A stretch of DNA of 43,260 nt, from assembly GCA_028281885.1 (NCBI GenBank), contig JANQJA010000019.1, positions 1 through 43,260 on the forward strand. The letters run 5' to 3'. Shown here piece by piece: positions 15,909 through 24,501 of the stretch. The stretch is from Pseudomonadales bacterium. Lineage in GTDB: Bacteria > Pseudomonadota > Gammaproteobacteria > Pseudomonadales > Azotimanducaceae. Position 1 is the first letter of the stretch. Every line of letters begins with the position of its first letter. The translations under genes and the position numbers were made by a program. The notes below the pieces were generated by a model. The model was not told where the DNA came from. It did no database searches and worked only from the letters and a program-made list of their open reading frames with translations.

Positions 15909-17537
15909 TCAGGGTCTGATGAACATCCAGTAGATGCCCAGGCTGCCCAGCAACGACGACCCGATCAGTGCTTCCGGAGAAGCGGCGATACCGGACAATG
16001 GGAACAGGATCGCGCCAATCAGTGCGATGCCACCCAGCCGGGTCAGTCGTCGACTTCGTGCCTGGGATTCGAGTTCAGCTCTGAGCGCGGTCAGAACCCT
16101 GGTTTGTTCGCGATTGTTGTGTGAAAGCTGCTGAAATTCATTGAATGTATCCAGTGCCAGCTGCGGCAGCTCGGGCAACTGGTTCAACCAATGAGGGGCG
16201 TGTTTTGAAATCTCGTTGACCAATCCCCGGATGCCCATTCGGTCCCGCATCCAATCTTCCATAAAGGGGGCCGCTGTCTCCCAGAGGTCGAGTTCAGGGT
16301 AAAGCTGGCGACCCATTCCTTCGATATTCAGCAGCGTCTTCTGCAGAAGTACCAGTTGTGGTTGTACTTCCATATCAAAGCGACGTGCGGTCTGGAACAG
16401 TGAAAGCAATACACGACCGAATGAAATCTCACTGATCGGTTTCTGAAAGACCGGCTCGCAGACGGCGCGTATCACTGATTCGAATTCTCTGACATCGGTA
16501 TGCGGGGGTACCCACCCGCTTTCCACATGCAGTCTTGCCACCTCGTGATAGTTCCGGCGGAAGAATGACAGCAGGTTCTTTGCGAGATACGTTTTGTCCT
16601 GGTCGGTTAACGAGCCAATAATGGCGCAGTCAAGGGCGATGTAGGTCGGGTTGTCCGGTTCGGTGATGTCGATAAACACGTTGCCGGGGTGCATGTCCGC
16701 ATGGAAGAAGTTGTCCTTGAATACCTGGGTAAAGAAGATCTCGACACCCAGGTGGGCGAGGCGTTTCATGTTGACACCTTTGGCCCGCATGATGTCGACA
16801 TCGGCTGCGGTGATTCCGTGGATGCGCTCCATCACCATGACGTTGGGGCGGCAGTAGTCATAGAACACTTCGGGCACGTAAAGCTTACCGGAGTTCAGCC
16901 AGTTGCTTCGCAGCTGCATGGTGTTGGCGGCTTCCAGGGTGAGGTCGCACTCGTCGAGTACGGTTCGCTCGTAATCTGAAACCACTTCAACCGGATGCAA
17001 ACGCCGGGCGTCGGGCCAGATTCGAAGCATCAGCCTGGCGAGTCCGTACATCAGGTCCAGATCCCGACGAATTTCATTCTGAATGCCGGGCCGGATGATC
17101 TTCACGATCACTTCTTCCCCTGAATGCAGTTGCGCAGTATGGACCTGGGCCAGTGACGCAGCGGCCAGGGGATGATCGTCGAAGCGAGCGAACAGGGTTT
17201 CGATGGACTGCTCGAGGCTAGATTCCACGATGTCACGGGCAGTGCCGGTATCAAAAGGTGGTACCTGGTCCTGCAGTTTTCGAAGTTCGTCAGCGACCTC
17301 GGGTGCGAACAGGTCCCGTCGGGTGGACAGGATCTGGCCGAGCTTGACGAAAATCGGCCCGAGTTCTTCAAAGGATTGCCGCAATGACTCCGCAGGTGTT
17401 TCCTGCGGGGTCGGGATCGCGCGAAGCGGCAGCAGACAGATGCGCGCCCAGGCGGACAGGTTCTGCCTGGGGATCAGCCGGTCCAGGCGCCGGCGGGCGA
17501 GCAGGACCAGAATGGATATCAGCCGTAACAGATACAT
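15909..17537 (-). CDS. ubiB: Ubiquinone biosynthesis protein UbiB (ADCK/ABC1 atypical kinase)
   Basis: 542 residues, normal for UbiB. The atypical kinase fold has the KxGQ motif (K65-Q68 in VKLGQILSTRRDLF), the Ala-rich loop (LAAASLAQVH) and the catalytic region FFHADMHPGNVFI. Two C-terminal hydrophobic segments (GGIALIGAILFPLSGIA and LIGSSLLGSLGIYWMFI) anchor it in the inner membrane. In the family it supports coenzyme Q synthesis, probably by ATP-driven extraction of lipid intermediates. ATG 17537 overlaps the ubiE stop (TGATG). That leaves no room for ubiJ, which normally sits between the two genes. Confidence 0.96.
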   Translation of the reverse strand: MYLLRLISILVLLARRRLDRLIPRQNLSAWARICLLPLRAIPTPQETPAESLRQSFEELGPIFVKLGQILSTRRDLFAPEVADELRKLQDQVPPFDTGTARDIVESSLEQSIETLFARFDDHPLAAASLAQVHTAQLHSGEEVIVKIIRPGIQNEIRRDLDLMYGLARLMLRIWPDARRLHPVEVVSDYERTVLDECDLTLEAANTMQLRSNWLNSGKLYVPEVFYDYCRPNVMVMERIHGITAADVDIMRAKGVNMKRLAHLGVEIFFTQVFKDNFFHADMHPGNVFIDITEPDNPTYIALDCAIIGSLTDQDKTYLAKNLLSFFRRNYHEVARLHVESGWVPPHTDVREFESVIRAVCEPVFQKPISEISFGRVLLSLFQTARRFDMEVQPQLVLLQKTLLNIEGMGRQLYPELDLWETAAPFMEDWMRDRMGIRGLVNEISKHAPHWLNQLPELPQLALDTFNEFQQLSHNNREQTRVLTALRAELESQARSRRLTRLGGIALIGAILFPLSGIAASPEALIGSSLLGSLGIYWMFIRP

Positions 17538-18283
17538 CAGTCGGACTTGCTGCCGACGTGGATGGCGGCGATACCACCCATCAGGTTGTGGTACTCGCAG
17601 TTGCTGAACCCCGCGTCGGTCATCATTTGCTTCAGTGTTTCCTGATCGGGATGCATTTTGATCGATTCAATCAGGTAGCGGTAGCTGTCCGCGTCATTGA
17701 GCAGTCGCCTGCCGATGTCCGGCCAGATCGATGAGTAGGTGTCGAAGGCAGTTTGTACCAAGGGTTGTGAGGGACGGGAGAATTCCAGCACGACCAGTCT
17801 GCCACCGGCTTTAAGTACGCGGTGCATGGAAGCGAGCGCTGCCATCTGGTCAGTGACATTGCGCAGGCCGAATGCCATGGTGATAGCGTCGACGGACTCG
17901 CCTGGCAGGGGCAGTGCTTCGGCATCACCGATGAGGTATTCGACGTTCTGGACCATGCCCTGGTCGATCAGGCGGCGGCGGCCTTCGGCCACCATCGAGG
18001 GATTGATATCGCAGAGAATTACTGTGCCGGTAGCGCCGACAAGCGGTGCCATCAGCCGGGTGAGATCGCCGGTCCCCCCTGCCAGGTCGAGCACCCGGTG
18101 ACCCTCGCGAAGCCTGGCCAGCTCGACGGCGAGACGTTTCATCACTCTGTGTGATCCCAATGACATGATGTCATTCATCAGGTCGTATTTGCCTGCCACA
18201 CGGTGGAATACGTCTGCCACCTGCCGGGCCTTGTCCGCCACCGGTATACGTCTGAATCCGAAGTGGGTGAAATCCTCTGCCAT
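17537..18283 (-). CDS. ubiE: Demethylmenaquinone/ubiquinone C-methyltransferase UbiE
   Basis: 248 residues from ATG 18283. SAM-dependent methyltransferase adding the C-methyl group in ubiquinone (and menaquinone) synthesis. Family marks are THFGFRRI near the start, the UbiE signature region YDLMNDIMSLGSHRVMK, the SAM motif VLDLAGGTGDLT, and FGLRNVTD followed by LVVLEFSRPSQPL. The open frame continues about 86 codons upstream, but that part has no homology-like features and runs into AT-rich non-coding sequence. A TAGAAT hexamer lies about 30 bases before the ATG. First gene of the cluster leading to tatC. Confidence 0.96.
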   Translation of the reverse strand: MAEDFTHFGFRRIPVADKARQVADVFHRVAGKYDLMNDIMSLGSHRVMKRLAVELARLREGHRVLDLAGGTGDLTRLMAPLVGATGTVILCDINPSMVAEGRRRLIDQGMVQNVEYLIGDAEALPLPGESVDAITMAFGLRNVTDQMAALASMHRVLKAGGRLVVLEFSRPSQPLVQTAFDTYSSIWPDIGRRLLNDADSYRYLIESIKMHPDQETLKQMMTDAGFSNCEYHNLMGGIAAIHVGSKSD

Positions 18284-18312
18284 TGCTCGTTCGACTGGTG
18301 GTCGGGGCCTGC

Positions 18313-18318
18313 ATTCTA
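18313..18318 (-). promoter_or_regulatory. Candidate -10 element for the ubiE-ubiB-his-tat cluster
   Basis: The minus strand reads TAGAAT here, five of six matches to the sigma-70 -10, about 30 bases before the ubiE ATG. No convincing -35 lies at the right distance, so a weak or activator-dependent promoter is possible. Confidence 0.35.
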
Positions 18319-18570
18319 GCGGAAGGTCGGTTCTTGTGCTCGCCCTGTTGCTGGCTTTTCCAGTCGATAAAAAAACTAATTTCTCAGCAACTAATTTTTT
18401 GATCCTTTGCCTAAGAAGTTGAAAAAATTTCCAGAGGTTTTCATGCCATGAACCCTGCGGCCCGGCTTTTTGCTTGGGTTCCCGGGACATTACTAGTACT
18501 AATGACAGGAGCTGTTTGTGCGTTGCGATATGAGGAGACATCCCAATCGACGGGTATGAATCGGACTAAG
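18319..18570. other. AT-rich intergenic stretch, no gene seen
   Basis: Part of the 384-base divergent gap between ubiE and the TonB receptor gene. It contains A/T runs (18368-18402 and around 18422-18430) and an imperfect palindrome ATTACTAGTACTAAT near 18490-18504. No open frame has a plausible start or coding pattern. Promoters for both neighbours must lie here, but only weak hexamers are visible on the plus strand. Confidence 0.4.
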
Positions 18571-18599
18571 ATGACCGAGGGTCATTTGTGGGAATGACC
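18571..18599 (+). repeat. Alternating inverted repeats ATGACC / GGTCAT upstream of the TonB receptor gene
   Basis: ATGACC (18571-18576), GGTCATT (18580-18586) and AATGACC (18593-18599) occur within 29 bases. The middle copy can pair with either neighbour: a 3-base loop on the left or a 6-base loop on the right. The outer copies are direct repeats 23 bases apart. It lies about 70 bases before the receptor start codon, suitable for an operator pair or mutually exclusive RNA hairpins. No regulator is identified. Confidence 0.6.
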
Positions 18600-18667
18600 T
18601 GTGATTGTTGCTGTTTTTGGCGGCAACAGTGCTTGCAGACAAACCAAAAAAAGAGGGGGTAAGGAAT

Positions 18668-21289
18668 ATGGTTGGACTATCTGATTTGCCAATCATTCAC
18701 GCCCGGCTGGCGGTAGTGGTCGGGCTTCTCAGTACATCATTGCTGATACCTGTGACCGGCGCTGCCGCGGAGCAGGGAGTAACTACGGTTCTTGAAGAAA
18801 TCATCGTCACCGCACAACGGCGTGAGCAAAGTGCGCAGGATGTACCCATCGCGATCGACGCCTTTAGCGGAGATTTTCTCAAGGATCGAAACGTCGAAGA
18901 TGTCTTCGACGTCCAGTTCTTTTCGCCGTCGCTGACGGTAGAAAACGCGGCCAACTCGATATCGACCGAACTCAGGCTTCGCGGTATCGGTACCCAGTCC
19001 AGCGTGGCGCTGGAATCTTCCGTCGGTGTCTACATTGACGGCGTTAGCCGTTCGCGCCAGGCCTCCGCCGGTGCCTCGCTGGTGGACGTCGCGCGAGTGG
19101 AGATCGTCAAGGGACCGCAGGGCACCCTGTTCGGCAGAAATGCCGTCGCCGGTGCTGTTCAATACATTTCCAATGCGCCGACAAACGAAGTTGAAGGTTG
19201 GGTCAGCCTGGATGCGGGTAATCATGATTATGTGAATGTCCGGGGGGCGGTCAATTTACCGCTCATCGATCACGTTCTCGCTGCACGTTTCTCTGGTAGC
19301 TGGGTCGAGCGTGAAGGGTTTCTCACCAACCTTGTGACCGATACCAAGATCCACGATATGGATCGTTACAGTGTTCGGGGACAGTTGCTTTGGACGCCGG
19401 CGGACGATGTGTCGGTCCGCATGATCGTGGACAAGACCGAGTTCGATGAGGCCTGTTGTTCAGGTGCCAACATCTTTGATGGACCGGCCGATACCCTGGC
19501 CCTGTTTACTCAGTATGGTGGCTCCCTGAGTCCGCCGGCTCGAGTTCCTGGCGTCAGTGCTGCGGTTCCCCAGGAGGCAGGACCGTTGCTGTTGCCGATG
19601 CTGGATCCTGCGGGCACGCGGTTCCCCAATGGCTTCCCTACCAGCCTTGCTGCGGACTTTGAAAATCGTACGGTGACCGTGAACGAGGATCCTTTCTCGC
19701 TGCTTGATGACACCGGCATTTCGGTCGAGGTGAACTGGGACTTGAACGAGGTGGCGACCTTCACATCCATCACTGCCTACCGTGACTATGAATCGAATGG
19801 CGAATCGGATACTGACTACACGGCCTATGACTCACTGGCATCCAACGAGCTGAGTGGAACCCAGCAGGAAACCTTCAGTCAGGAATTCAGGATTGCCGGA
19901 ACGAACGACCAGCTGAGCTACGTGCTCGGTGCTTATTACTTCGACCAGACAGTAGATGACAAGGAGTTCCTCGACTGGGGCGTGGATGCTGCATTTCAGG
20001 CAGGCGGTGGTCTGATTTCCGCTCAGTTCCTGTCACTGGGACTGATCCCCGGCATTCCGCCAAATCTGCCGGGATTGGTGGACGGTACGGCGCTGATTCC
20101 GTCAGTTGCTATCGCTTATTGTCAGGACCAGGTGGCCGATCCGTTCGAACCCTTCTGCGTCAACAGTCCCTTCGAGGATTCTGATTTTTCGGTGGACATC
20201 ACCTCCCAGGATCAGGAGAACTGGGCGATCTTTGGCCAGGTTGACTACAACGTGAGTGATCGACTGATTCTGACGGCGGGACTTCGATTTACACACGATG
20301 AGAAGTCGATTGTGGCAAGGTTTGAGGAATCGACACTGAATCCAGGATTCGCGTTCTTTGATACCCTCAACCCGCTCATTCCTGATTTTGACAGTACGAT
20401 CGAGGATGATGTGGTCACGGGTACGCTCAAGGCCACTTACTTCGTGAATGATAATCTTATGGTGTATGCGTCCTATGGTCGCGGCTATAAGGCTGGCGGG
20501 TTCAACATTACGCGCATCGGCCTGACGCCCGAAAGCGAGCAGGTGGTGGGTGCCGAGTTTTTCACCACGGGAACGATCACATCAGAAGTCGAACAGCTGG
20601 CTTCCCCTGAATTTCAGCCCGAGTTCGTTGATTCCTACGAAATCGGCCTGAAGGGCGACTTCATGGGGGGACGGGTCAGGAGCAATCTTGCAATCTTCGT
20701 CTCTGACTTTGAGGACTTCCAGGCGAGCGCCTTTGTGGGCAATACGTTTCTGCTGGCCAATGCCGGTGAGCTGTCTTCGAACGGGCTGGAGTGGTCGATT
20801 GAGGCCGTGCCCAATGAATGGCTGTCGCTCTTTAGCAGCGTGACGCTGCTGGATTCGCAATATGACAGCTTCACCGGCGGGCCCTGTGATCAGACGCCGT
20901 ATGAGATAGGTGGCCCGAGCGTATGCGACAACTCCGGATCGCCCATTGAAGGTGCGCCGGATCTTACCTGGACCGGTTCTGCCCGAGCCCAGGGTCGCGT
21001 CTTTGGTGACTGGAACGGCTTTGCCCAGGTAGAAGCCAAGTGGACCGATGACACCCATTACGGCGCCGATAACGATCCCGACAAGACCCGGGATTCTTAC
21101 TCTCTGTTTAACGCCAGCTTTGGGCTGATCTCTGCCGATGAACGATATGAAGTATCGATCTGGGGTCGCAACCTCACTGATGAGGTCTACTGGTTGGGCG
21201 TGTTCAATGCGGTGGGCCGTGAAGGTTCGCTCTCGTCGCGTCACAGCGACCCGCGAACCTACGGCGTTACCCTGCGAACCAACTTTTAA
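18668..21289 (+). CDS. TonB-dependent outer-membrane receptor, substrate unknown
   Basis: 873 residues. A signal peptide (LAVVVGLLSTSLLIPVTGAAA) is followed by a TonB-box-like EEIIVTAQRR. The plug domain (about 30-170) has LRLRGIGTQSS, VGVYIDGV and the plug signature ARVEIVKGPQGTLFGRNAVAGAV. The rest is a 22-strand-type barrel ending in aromatic Phe (TYGVTLRTNF). The TAQRR opening and GPQGTLFGRN are typical of large receptor families in environmental bacteria that import iron complexes or organic substrates. Nothing nearby identifies the ligand. Cysteines in extracellular-looking segments (DEACCSGANIF, AYCQDQ ... PFCVNS) may form loop disulfides. ATG 18668 has AAGGA at ideal distance. The gene stands alone on the plus strand between two minus-strand clusters. 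Confidence 0.92.
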   Translation: MVGLSDLPIIHARLAVVVGLLSTSLLIPVTGAAAEQGVTTVLEEIIVTAQRREQSAQDVPIAIDAFSGDFLKDRNVEDVFDVQFFSPSLTVENAANSISTELRLRGIGTQSSVALESSVGVYIDGVSRSRQASAGASLVDVARVEIVKGPQGTLFGRNAVAGAVQYISNAPTNEVEGWVSLDAGNHDYVNVRGAVNLPLIDHVLAARFSGSWVEREGFLTNLVTDTKIHDMDRYSVRGQLLWTPADDVSVRMIVDKTEFDEACCSGANIFDGPADTLALFTQYGGSLSPPARVPGVSAAVPQEAGPLLLPMLDPAGTRFPNGFPTSLAADFENRTVTVNEDPFSLLDDTGISVEVNWDLNEVATFTSITAYRDYESNGESDTDYTAYDSLASNELSGTQQETFSQEFRIAGTNDQLSYVLGAYYFDQTVDDKEFLDWGVDAAFQAGGGLISAQFLSLGLIPGIPPNLPGLVDGTALIPSVAIAYCQDQVADPFEPFCVNSPFEDSDFSVDITSQDQENWAIFGQVDYNVSDRLILTAGLRFTHDEKSIVARFEESTLNPGFAFFDTLNPLIPDFDSTIEDDVVTGTLKATYFVNDNLMVYASYGRGYKAGGFNITRIGLTPESEQVVGAEFFTTGTITSEVEQLASPEFQPEFVDSYEIGLKGDFMGGRVRSNLAIFVSDFEDFQASAFVGNTFLLANAGELSSNGLEWSIEAVPNEWLSLFSSVTLLDSQYDSFTGGPCDQTPYEIGGPSVCDNSGSPIEGAPDLTWTGSARAQGRVFGDWNGFAQVEAKWTDDTHYGADNDPDKTRDSYSLFNASFGLISADERYEVSIWGRNLTDEVYWLGVFNAVGREGSLSSRHSDPRTYGVTLRTNF

Positions 21290-21294
21290 TCGTT

Positions 21295-21329
21295 ACTCAT
21301 CACCGAAGGCTTTGCCTTCCGTGATGAGT
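21295..21329. terminator. Long hairpin between convergent genes, overlapping the deacetylase stop codon
   Basis: Two 16-base arms (21295-21310 and 21314-21329) pair at 15 positions with one C-C mismatch and a TTT loop. The hairpin starts 5 bases after the TonB receptor stop. It also encodes the last residues and stop of the deacetylase gene on the other strand. There is no T-run on either side, so classical intrinsic termination is uncertain, but a bidirectional transcript end or 3' stabiliser is likely. Confidence 0.6.
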
Positions 21330-22157
21330 CGTTCGAAACTCTTCTGCGGCGTCGCGCAGGGAACAAAACTCGACGTTTTCGTGCTGCTTGATGTAGTGAA
21401 TCAGGCGCTCCAGCATCAGCATCCGTGATCCCTTGCCAGTCGTCTGTGGATGCATGGTCAGTACATACACCCCTTTGCCCAGTCGTTGGTAGAGATAGTC
21501 AAATTCGTCTTTCCAGATTTCGAGTACCTCCGCCGGTGAGCGCAGCCCCGGACGTCCCGAGCCGGGTTCGTAGCTGAAATAGGGCGCATCGTCCATGTTC
21601 CAGTCGAAAGGCAGGATGACCAGATCAACAGGTTCGCCGAATTCGTAGGGCCCGTCAGTGCGAGGATTGTCACCCAGCCGATGCCAGGTTGGTGCGAAGT
21701 CATTCGGGGCCATGGAACTGTCGTAAATAAAACCGTGCTCGATCAGGAGCCTGGTCCAGCGTTCGCCGAGATTGCCGCCCGGCAGGCGATGGCCCACCGG
21801 TCGTGTTCCACTGATGCGTTCGATGCACTCTATCGCGCGCAGCAGAATTGCCTTCTCCTCCTCAAGTGCACGTTTTGAAGAAGGGCCCTCGTGGCAGTAG
21901 CCGTGATAACCGATCTCATGGCCGGCATCGGCAATGTCCTGACAAATTTCGGGAAAGGTATCGATCGTGTGGCCGGGAATAAACCAGGTACTTTGAATGT
22001 TCTCGGCGGCCAGCAGCTTCAGGATTCGCTCCGCGCCGACCCGGCCGCCAAACTCGCCGCGAGAGATCAGATTAGGTGAGCGTGTCTGTTTGGGGCCCAC
22101 CCAGATAGAGATGGCATCAAAGTCGAATGAGAGACAAACCCTAATGGTATTCGGCAT
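21300..22157 (-). CDS. Polysaccharide deacetylase-family (NodB homology) enzyme
   Basis: 285 residues from ATG 22157. The NodB-type motifs are: SFDFDAISIW with catalytic/metal Asp near residues 12-14; TWFIPGHT; the metal pair H85/H89 in GYHGYCHE; GHRLPGG; and a late MHPQTTGKGSRM with a conserved His. There is no signal peptide or membrane segment, so it is probably cytoplasmic. The pattern is closer to the PuuE/HpPgdA-like branch (amidohydrolases and peptidoglycan or small-substrate deacetylases) than to exported chitin deacetylases. Substrate unknown. It overlaps the 3' end of the START gene by 17 bases, indicating co-translation. The upstream TTG/ATG-rich extension of the frame is not used. 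Confidence 0.88.
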   Translation of the reverse strand: MPNTIRVCLSFDFDAISIWVGPKQTRSPNLISRGEFGGRVGAERILKLLAAENIQSTWFIPGHTIDTFPEICQDIADAGHEIGYHGYCHEGPSSKRALEEEKAILLRAIECIERISGTRPVGHRLPGGNLGERWTRLLIEHGFIYDSSMAPNDFAPTWHRLGDNPRTDGPYEFGEPVDLVILPFDWNMDDAPYFSYEPGSGRPGLRSPAEVLEIWKDEFDYLYQRLGKGVYVLTMHPQTTGKGSRMLMLERLIHYIKQHENVEFCSLRDAAEEFRTTHHGRQSLR

Positions 22158-22776
22158 TGTCGTATTCTCCGGATGCGAGGACATCTCGCATATTGAAGAG
22201 GGTCTGGTAAGGCGAGTCGACCAGCAGAAGATTGGTGATCCACGCGGGTGTGGGACCGGCCGGGTCGATATGAGCCTCCGTGACTACCCGCGTGTCATCC
22301 TCGGTCGTCGGGATGAACCACCATCGGGTCACCCCGTTGACGATACGTACTGCTTTGGTGGGCTCCATCAGTCCATCGGTGGCTGTCGCCACCATACTGA
22401 TCGCACCGCTTGTTTCGTCCCTGTGCCAGATCACATGCGCAAGTGCATCGCGATCTTTTACCGGCCAGGGTACGTCATTGTAGGTGTAGACGTAGGCTTC
22501 GGAACTCGAGACCCGATCAAAGACGTAAGACTCTTTGCACAGTGCAGCCCATCGAGAACAGGCCTTCGTATCACGCACCAGGGCGGCCGCGGCGCGGGGC
22601 GATTGCGGAATTACCATCTCAGCGCGAATGGCGCGGTGCTTTGAGCCATCGACCTTACGAGTGAAGACGCTGATCCCTTCCTGCTGGCGCTTGAGTTCCC
22701 AGCCATTGTCTTCGGTGGTAGCCGATACGGATGCGGTGCACCAGGACATCATCAGCAAGATCAGAAACGACCGCAA
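22141..22776 (-). CDS. Exported START-domain lipid-binding protein
   Basis: About 211 residues. Starting from TTG 22776 gives a signal peptide (RSFLILLMMSWCTASVSA), has AAAGGG just before it, and begins 16 bases after the DUF971 stop. ATG 22752 is the alternative. The mature part is a START-like domain over its whole length: WELKRQQEGISVFTRKVDGS, YVYTYNDVPWPVKDRDALAHV, TRWWFIPTTEDDTRVVTEAHIDPAGPTPAWITN. START domains hold a hydrophobic ligand such as a sterol, phospholipid or polyketide in a helix-grip pocket. A periplasmic bacterial version may carry lipids or modify envelope stress handling; the ligand is unknown. It overlaps the deacetylase gene. The longer open frame into DUF971 is a shadow. 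Confidence 0.83.
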   Translation of the reverse strand: MRSFLILLMMSWCTASVSATTEDNGWELKRQQEGISVFTRKVDGSKHRAIRAEMVIPQSPRAAAALVRDTKACSRWAALCKESYVFDRVSSSEAYVYTYNDVPWPVKDRDALAHVIWHRDETSGAISMVATATDGLMEPTKAVRIVNGVTRWWFIPTTEDDTRVVTEAHIDPAGPTPAWITNLLLVDSPYQTLFNMRDVLASGEYDNAEYH

Positions 22777-22792
22777 ACAGCCCTTTATCGGA

Positions 22793-23164
22793 TTATCGGC
22801 TGATGGCGATAAAGCGTGGATTTCTTGACTTGCCTGCTGCTTCCAGTTCGCGAAGGTAACTGTTCCAGAGTTCATCGTGTCGGGTAGCCAGTTCATAGAG
22901 ATACGTCCAGGTAAAAATGCCGGAATCATGGCCATCTGAAAAGCAAAGTTTAATCGCGTAGTTGCCCTGGGGTTCGATGTCGTTGATGCGAACGTCTCGT
23001 TTTCCTTCCTGCAGGGTTCGTTGACCGGGACCATGGCCCTGAACCTCCGCGGACGGTGAATGCACGCGAAGGTATTCGGCAGTGAGTTCGTAGCTCGCCC
23101 CGTCGGCGTAGCCGAGTTCCAGAGTGCCTGATTTGCGGTGCAGGCGGATTTGCTGCGGTTTCAT
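22793..23164 (-). CDS. DUF971 (gamma-butyrobetaine hydroxylase-like N-terminal domain) protein
   Basis: 123 residues comprising a single DUF971/GBBH-like_N domain: IRLHRKSGTLELGYADGASYELTAEYLRVHSPSAEV and later DIEPQGNYAIKLCFSDGHDSGIFTWTYLYEL. In larger proteins this domain binds zinc in front of a dioxygenase, but here it stands alone and its own function is unknown. It starts two bases after the hslU stop, the same neighbour as in Pseudomonas, so it is co-transcribed with hslVU. The C-terminal tail is charged and short. Confidence 0.9.
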   Translation of the reverse strand: MKPQQIRLHRKSGTLELGYADGASYELTAEYLRVHSPSAEVQGHGPGQRTLQEGKRDVRINDIEPQGNYAIKLCFSDGHDSGIFTWTYLYELATRHDELWNSYLRELEAAGKSRNPRFIAISR

Positions 23165-23166
23165 CG

Positions 23167-24501
23167 CTACAGTATATAGCGGGACAGGTCCTCGTTGCCG
23201 GCGAGCGAGCTGAGTTGGGTGTTCACGTAGTCTGCGTCAATTTCGATCTCGCCGTCATGCTGGCAGCCCGTTGCTGCGGCGTCGAATGAGATGTCTTCAA
23301 GCAGACGTTCCATCACCGTGTGCAGACGCCGGGCACCGATATTCTCGGTTTGCTCGTTCACCTGCCAGGCAATCTCTGCGATTTTGCGGACGGATTCTTC
23401 GGTAAACGTCAGGGATATGCCCTCAGTTTTCAGTAGCGCTTCATACTGTTCGGTGAGCGATGCATTCGGCTCCGTCAGGATGCGAACAAAGTCGTCCACG
23501 GTCAGCGCATTCAGCTCGACTCGAATAGGAAGCCGACCCTGCAGTTCCGGGATCAGGTCGGACGGTTTACTCAGATGGAAGGCGCCGGAAGCAATAAACA
23601 GAATGTGATCGGTGCGGATCGTGCCGTATTTCGTGGTGACGCTGCAGCCTTCGATAAGTGGCAGCAGATCCCGTTGTACACCTTCCCTGGACACGTCAGC
23701 ACCGCCGCCATGTTCACCTCGCTTGGCAATCTTGTCCATTTCATCGATGAAGACGATGCCTGTCTGCTCGACGGCGTCAATGGCTCGCGATTTGATTTCG
23801 TCGTCGTTGATCAGCTTGGCCGCTTCGTCGTCGGTCAGCTCCCGTATCGCGTCCCGCACTTTCAAGGTTCGGGTACGGGTCTTTTCCGATGACAGGTTCG
23901 AGAACATATTCTGGAGTTGGCTGGTCATCTCCTCCATACCGGGAGGTGCCATGATTTCCACGCCCACGGGTGTCGCGCTGACCTGCACCTCAATCTCCTT
24001 GTCGTCCAGGTCGCCCTCACGTAGCTTTTTGCGGAACACCTGCCGGGTACCGGTGTTGCGATCGCCCACTGAATCTTCGCTGCGAGCGGGGGGCAGCAGT
24101 GCATCAAGGATGCGTTCTTCGGCCGCTTCTTCTGCGCGGGTTCGGACGCGTCGCAGTTCGCTCTCCCTGATCATCTTGATGGCCGCTTCGATCAGGTCGC
24201 GGACGATGGATTCCACATCCCGGCCGACATAGCCGACTTCGGTAAACTTGGTGGTCTCTACCTTGATAAAAGGAGCTGATGCGAGTTTTGCGAGGCGCCT
24301 TGCGATCTCTGTTTTGCCGACGCCAGTCGGTCCGATCATGAGAATGTTCTTGGGAGCGATTTCAGCGCGAAGGTCCTCATCCAGCTGAAGTCGTCGCCAG
24401 CGATTGCGGAGGGCGATCGCGACAGCTCTCTTCGCATCCGCCTGACCGACGATGTGTCGGTCAAGTTCGTGAACAATTTCCCTTGGCGTCATGTCAGTCA
24501 T
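23167..24501 (-). CDS. hslU: HslU, ATPase/unfoldase of the HslUV protease
   Basis: 444 residues. An AAA+ hexamer that unfolds substrates and feeds HslV. Walker A is GPTGVGKT (57-64), the pore loop GYVGRD is around 90-95, the inserted I domain spans about 110-235, and Walker B is [13 protein letters not shown]. The sensor regions follow, and the C-terminal LSRYIL docks into HslV to activate it. ATG 24501 directly follows the hslV stop (TAGATG), so translation is coupled; ATG 24492 is a second possibility. Confidence 0.98.
   Translation of the reverse strand: MTDMTPREIVHELDRHIVGQADAKRAVAIALRNRWRRLQLDEDLRAEIAPKNILMIGPTGVGKTEIARRLAKLASAPFIKVETTKFTEVGYVGRDVESIVRDLIEAAIKMIRESELRRVRTRAEEAAEERILDALLPPARSEDSVGDRNTGTRQVFRKKLREGDLDDKEIEVQVSATPVGVEIMAPPGMEEMTSQLQNMFSNLSSEKTRTRTLKVRDAIRELTDDEAAKLINDDEIKSRAIDAVEQTGIVFIDEMDKIAKRGEHGGGADVSREGVQRDLLPLIEGCSVTTKYGTIRTDHILFIASGAFHLSKPSDLIPELQGRLPIRVELNALTVDDFVRILTEPNASLTEQYEALLKTEGISLTFTEESVRKIAEIAWQVNEQTENIGARRLHTVMERLLEDISFDAAATGCQHDGEIEIDADYVNTQLSSLAGNEDLSRYIL

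Noticed and set aside
22777..23034. N-terminal extension of the START protein frame into DUF971
   Set aside because: That part overlaps the well-supported DUF971 gene in another frame, and the signal peptide begins at the TTG 22776 region.
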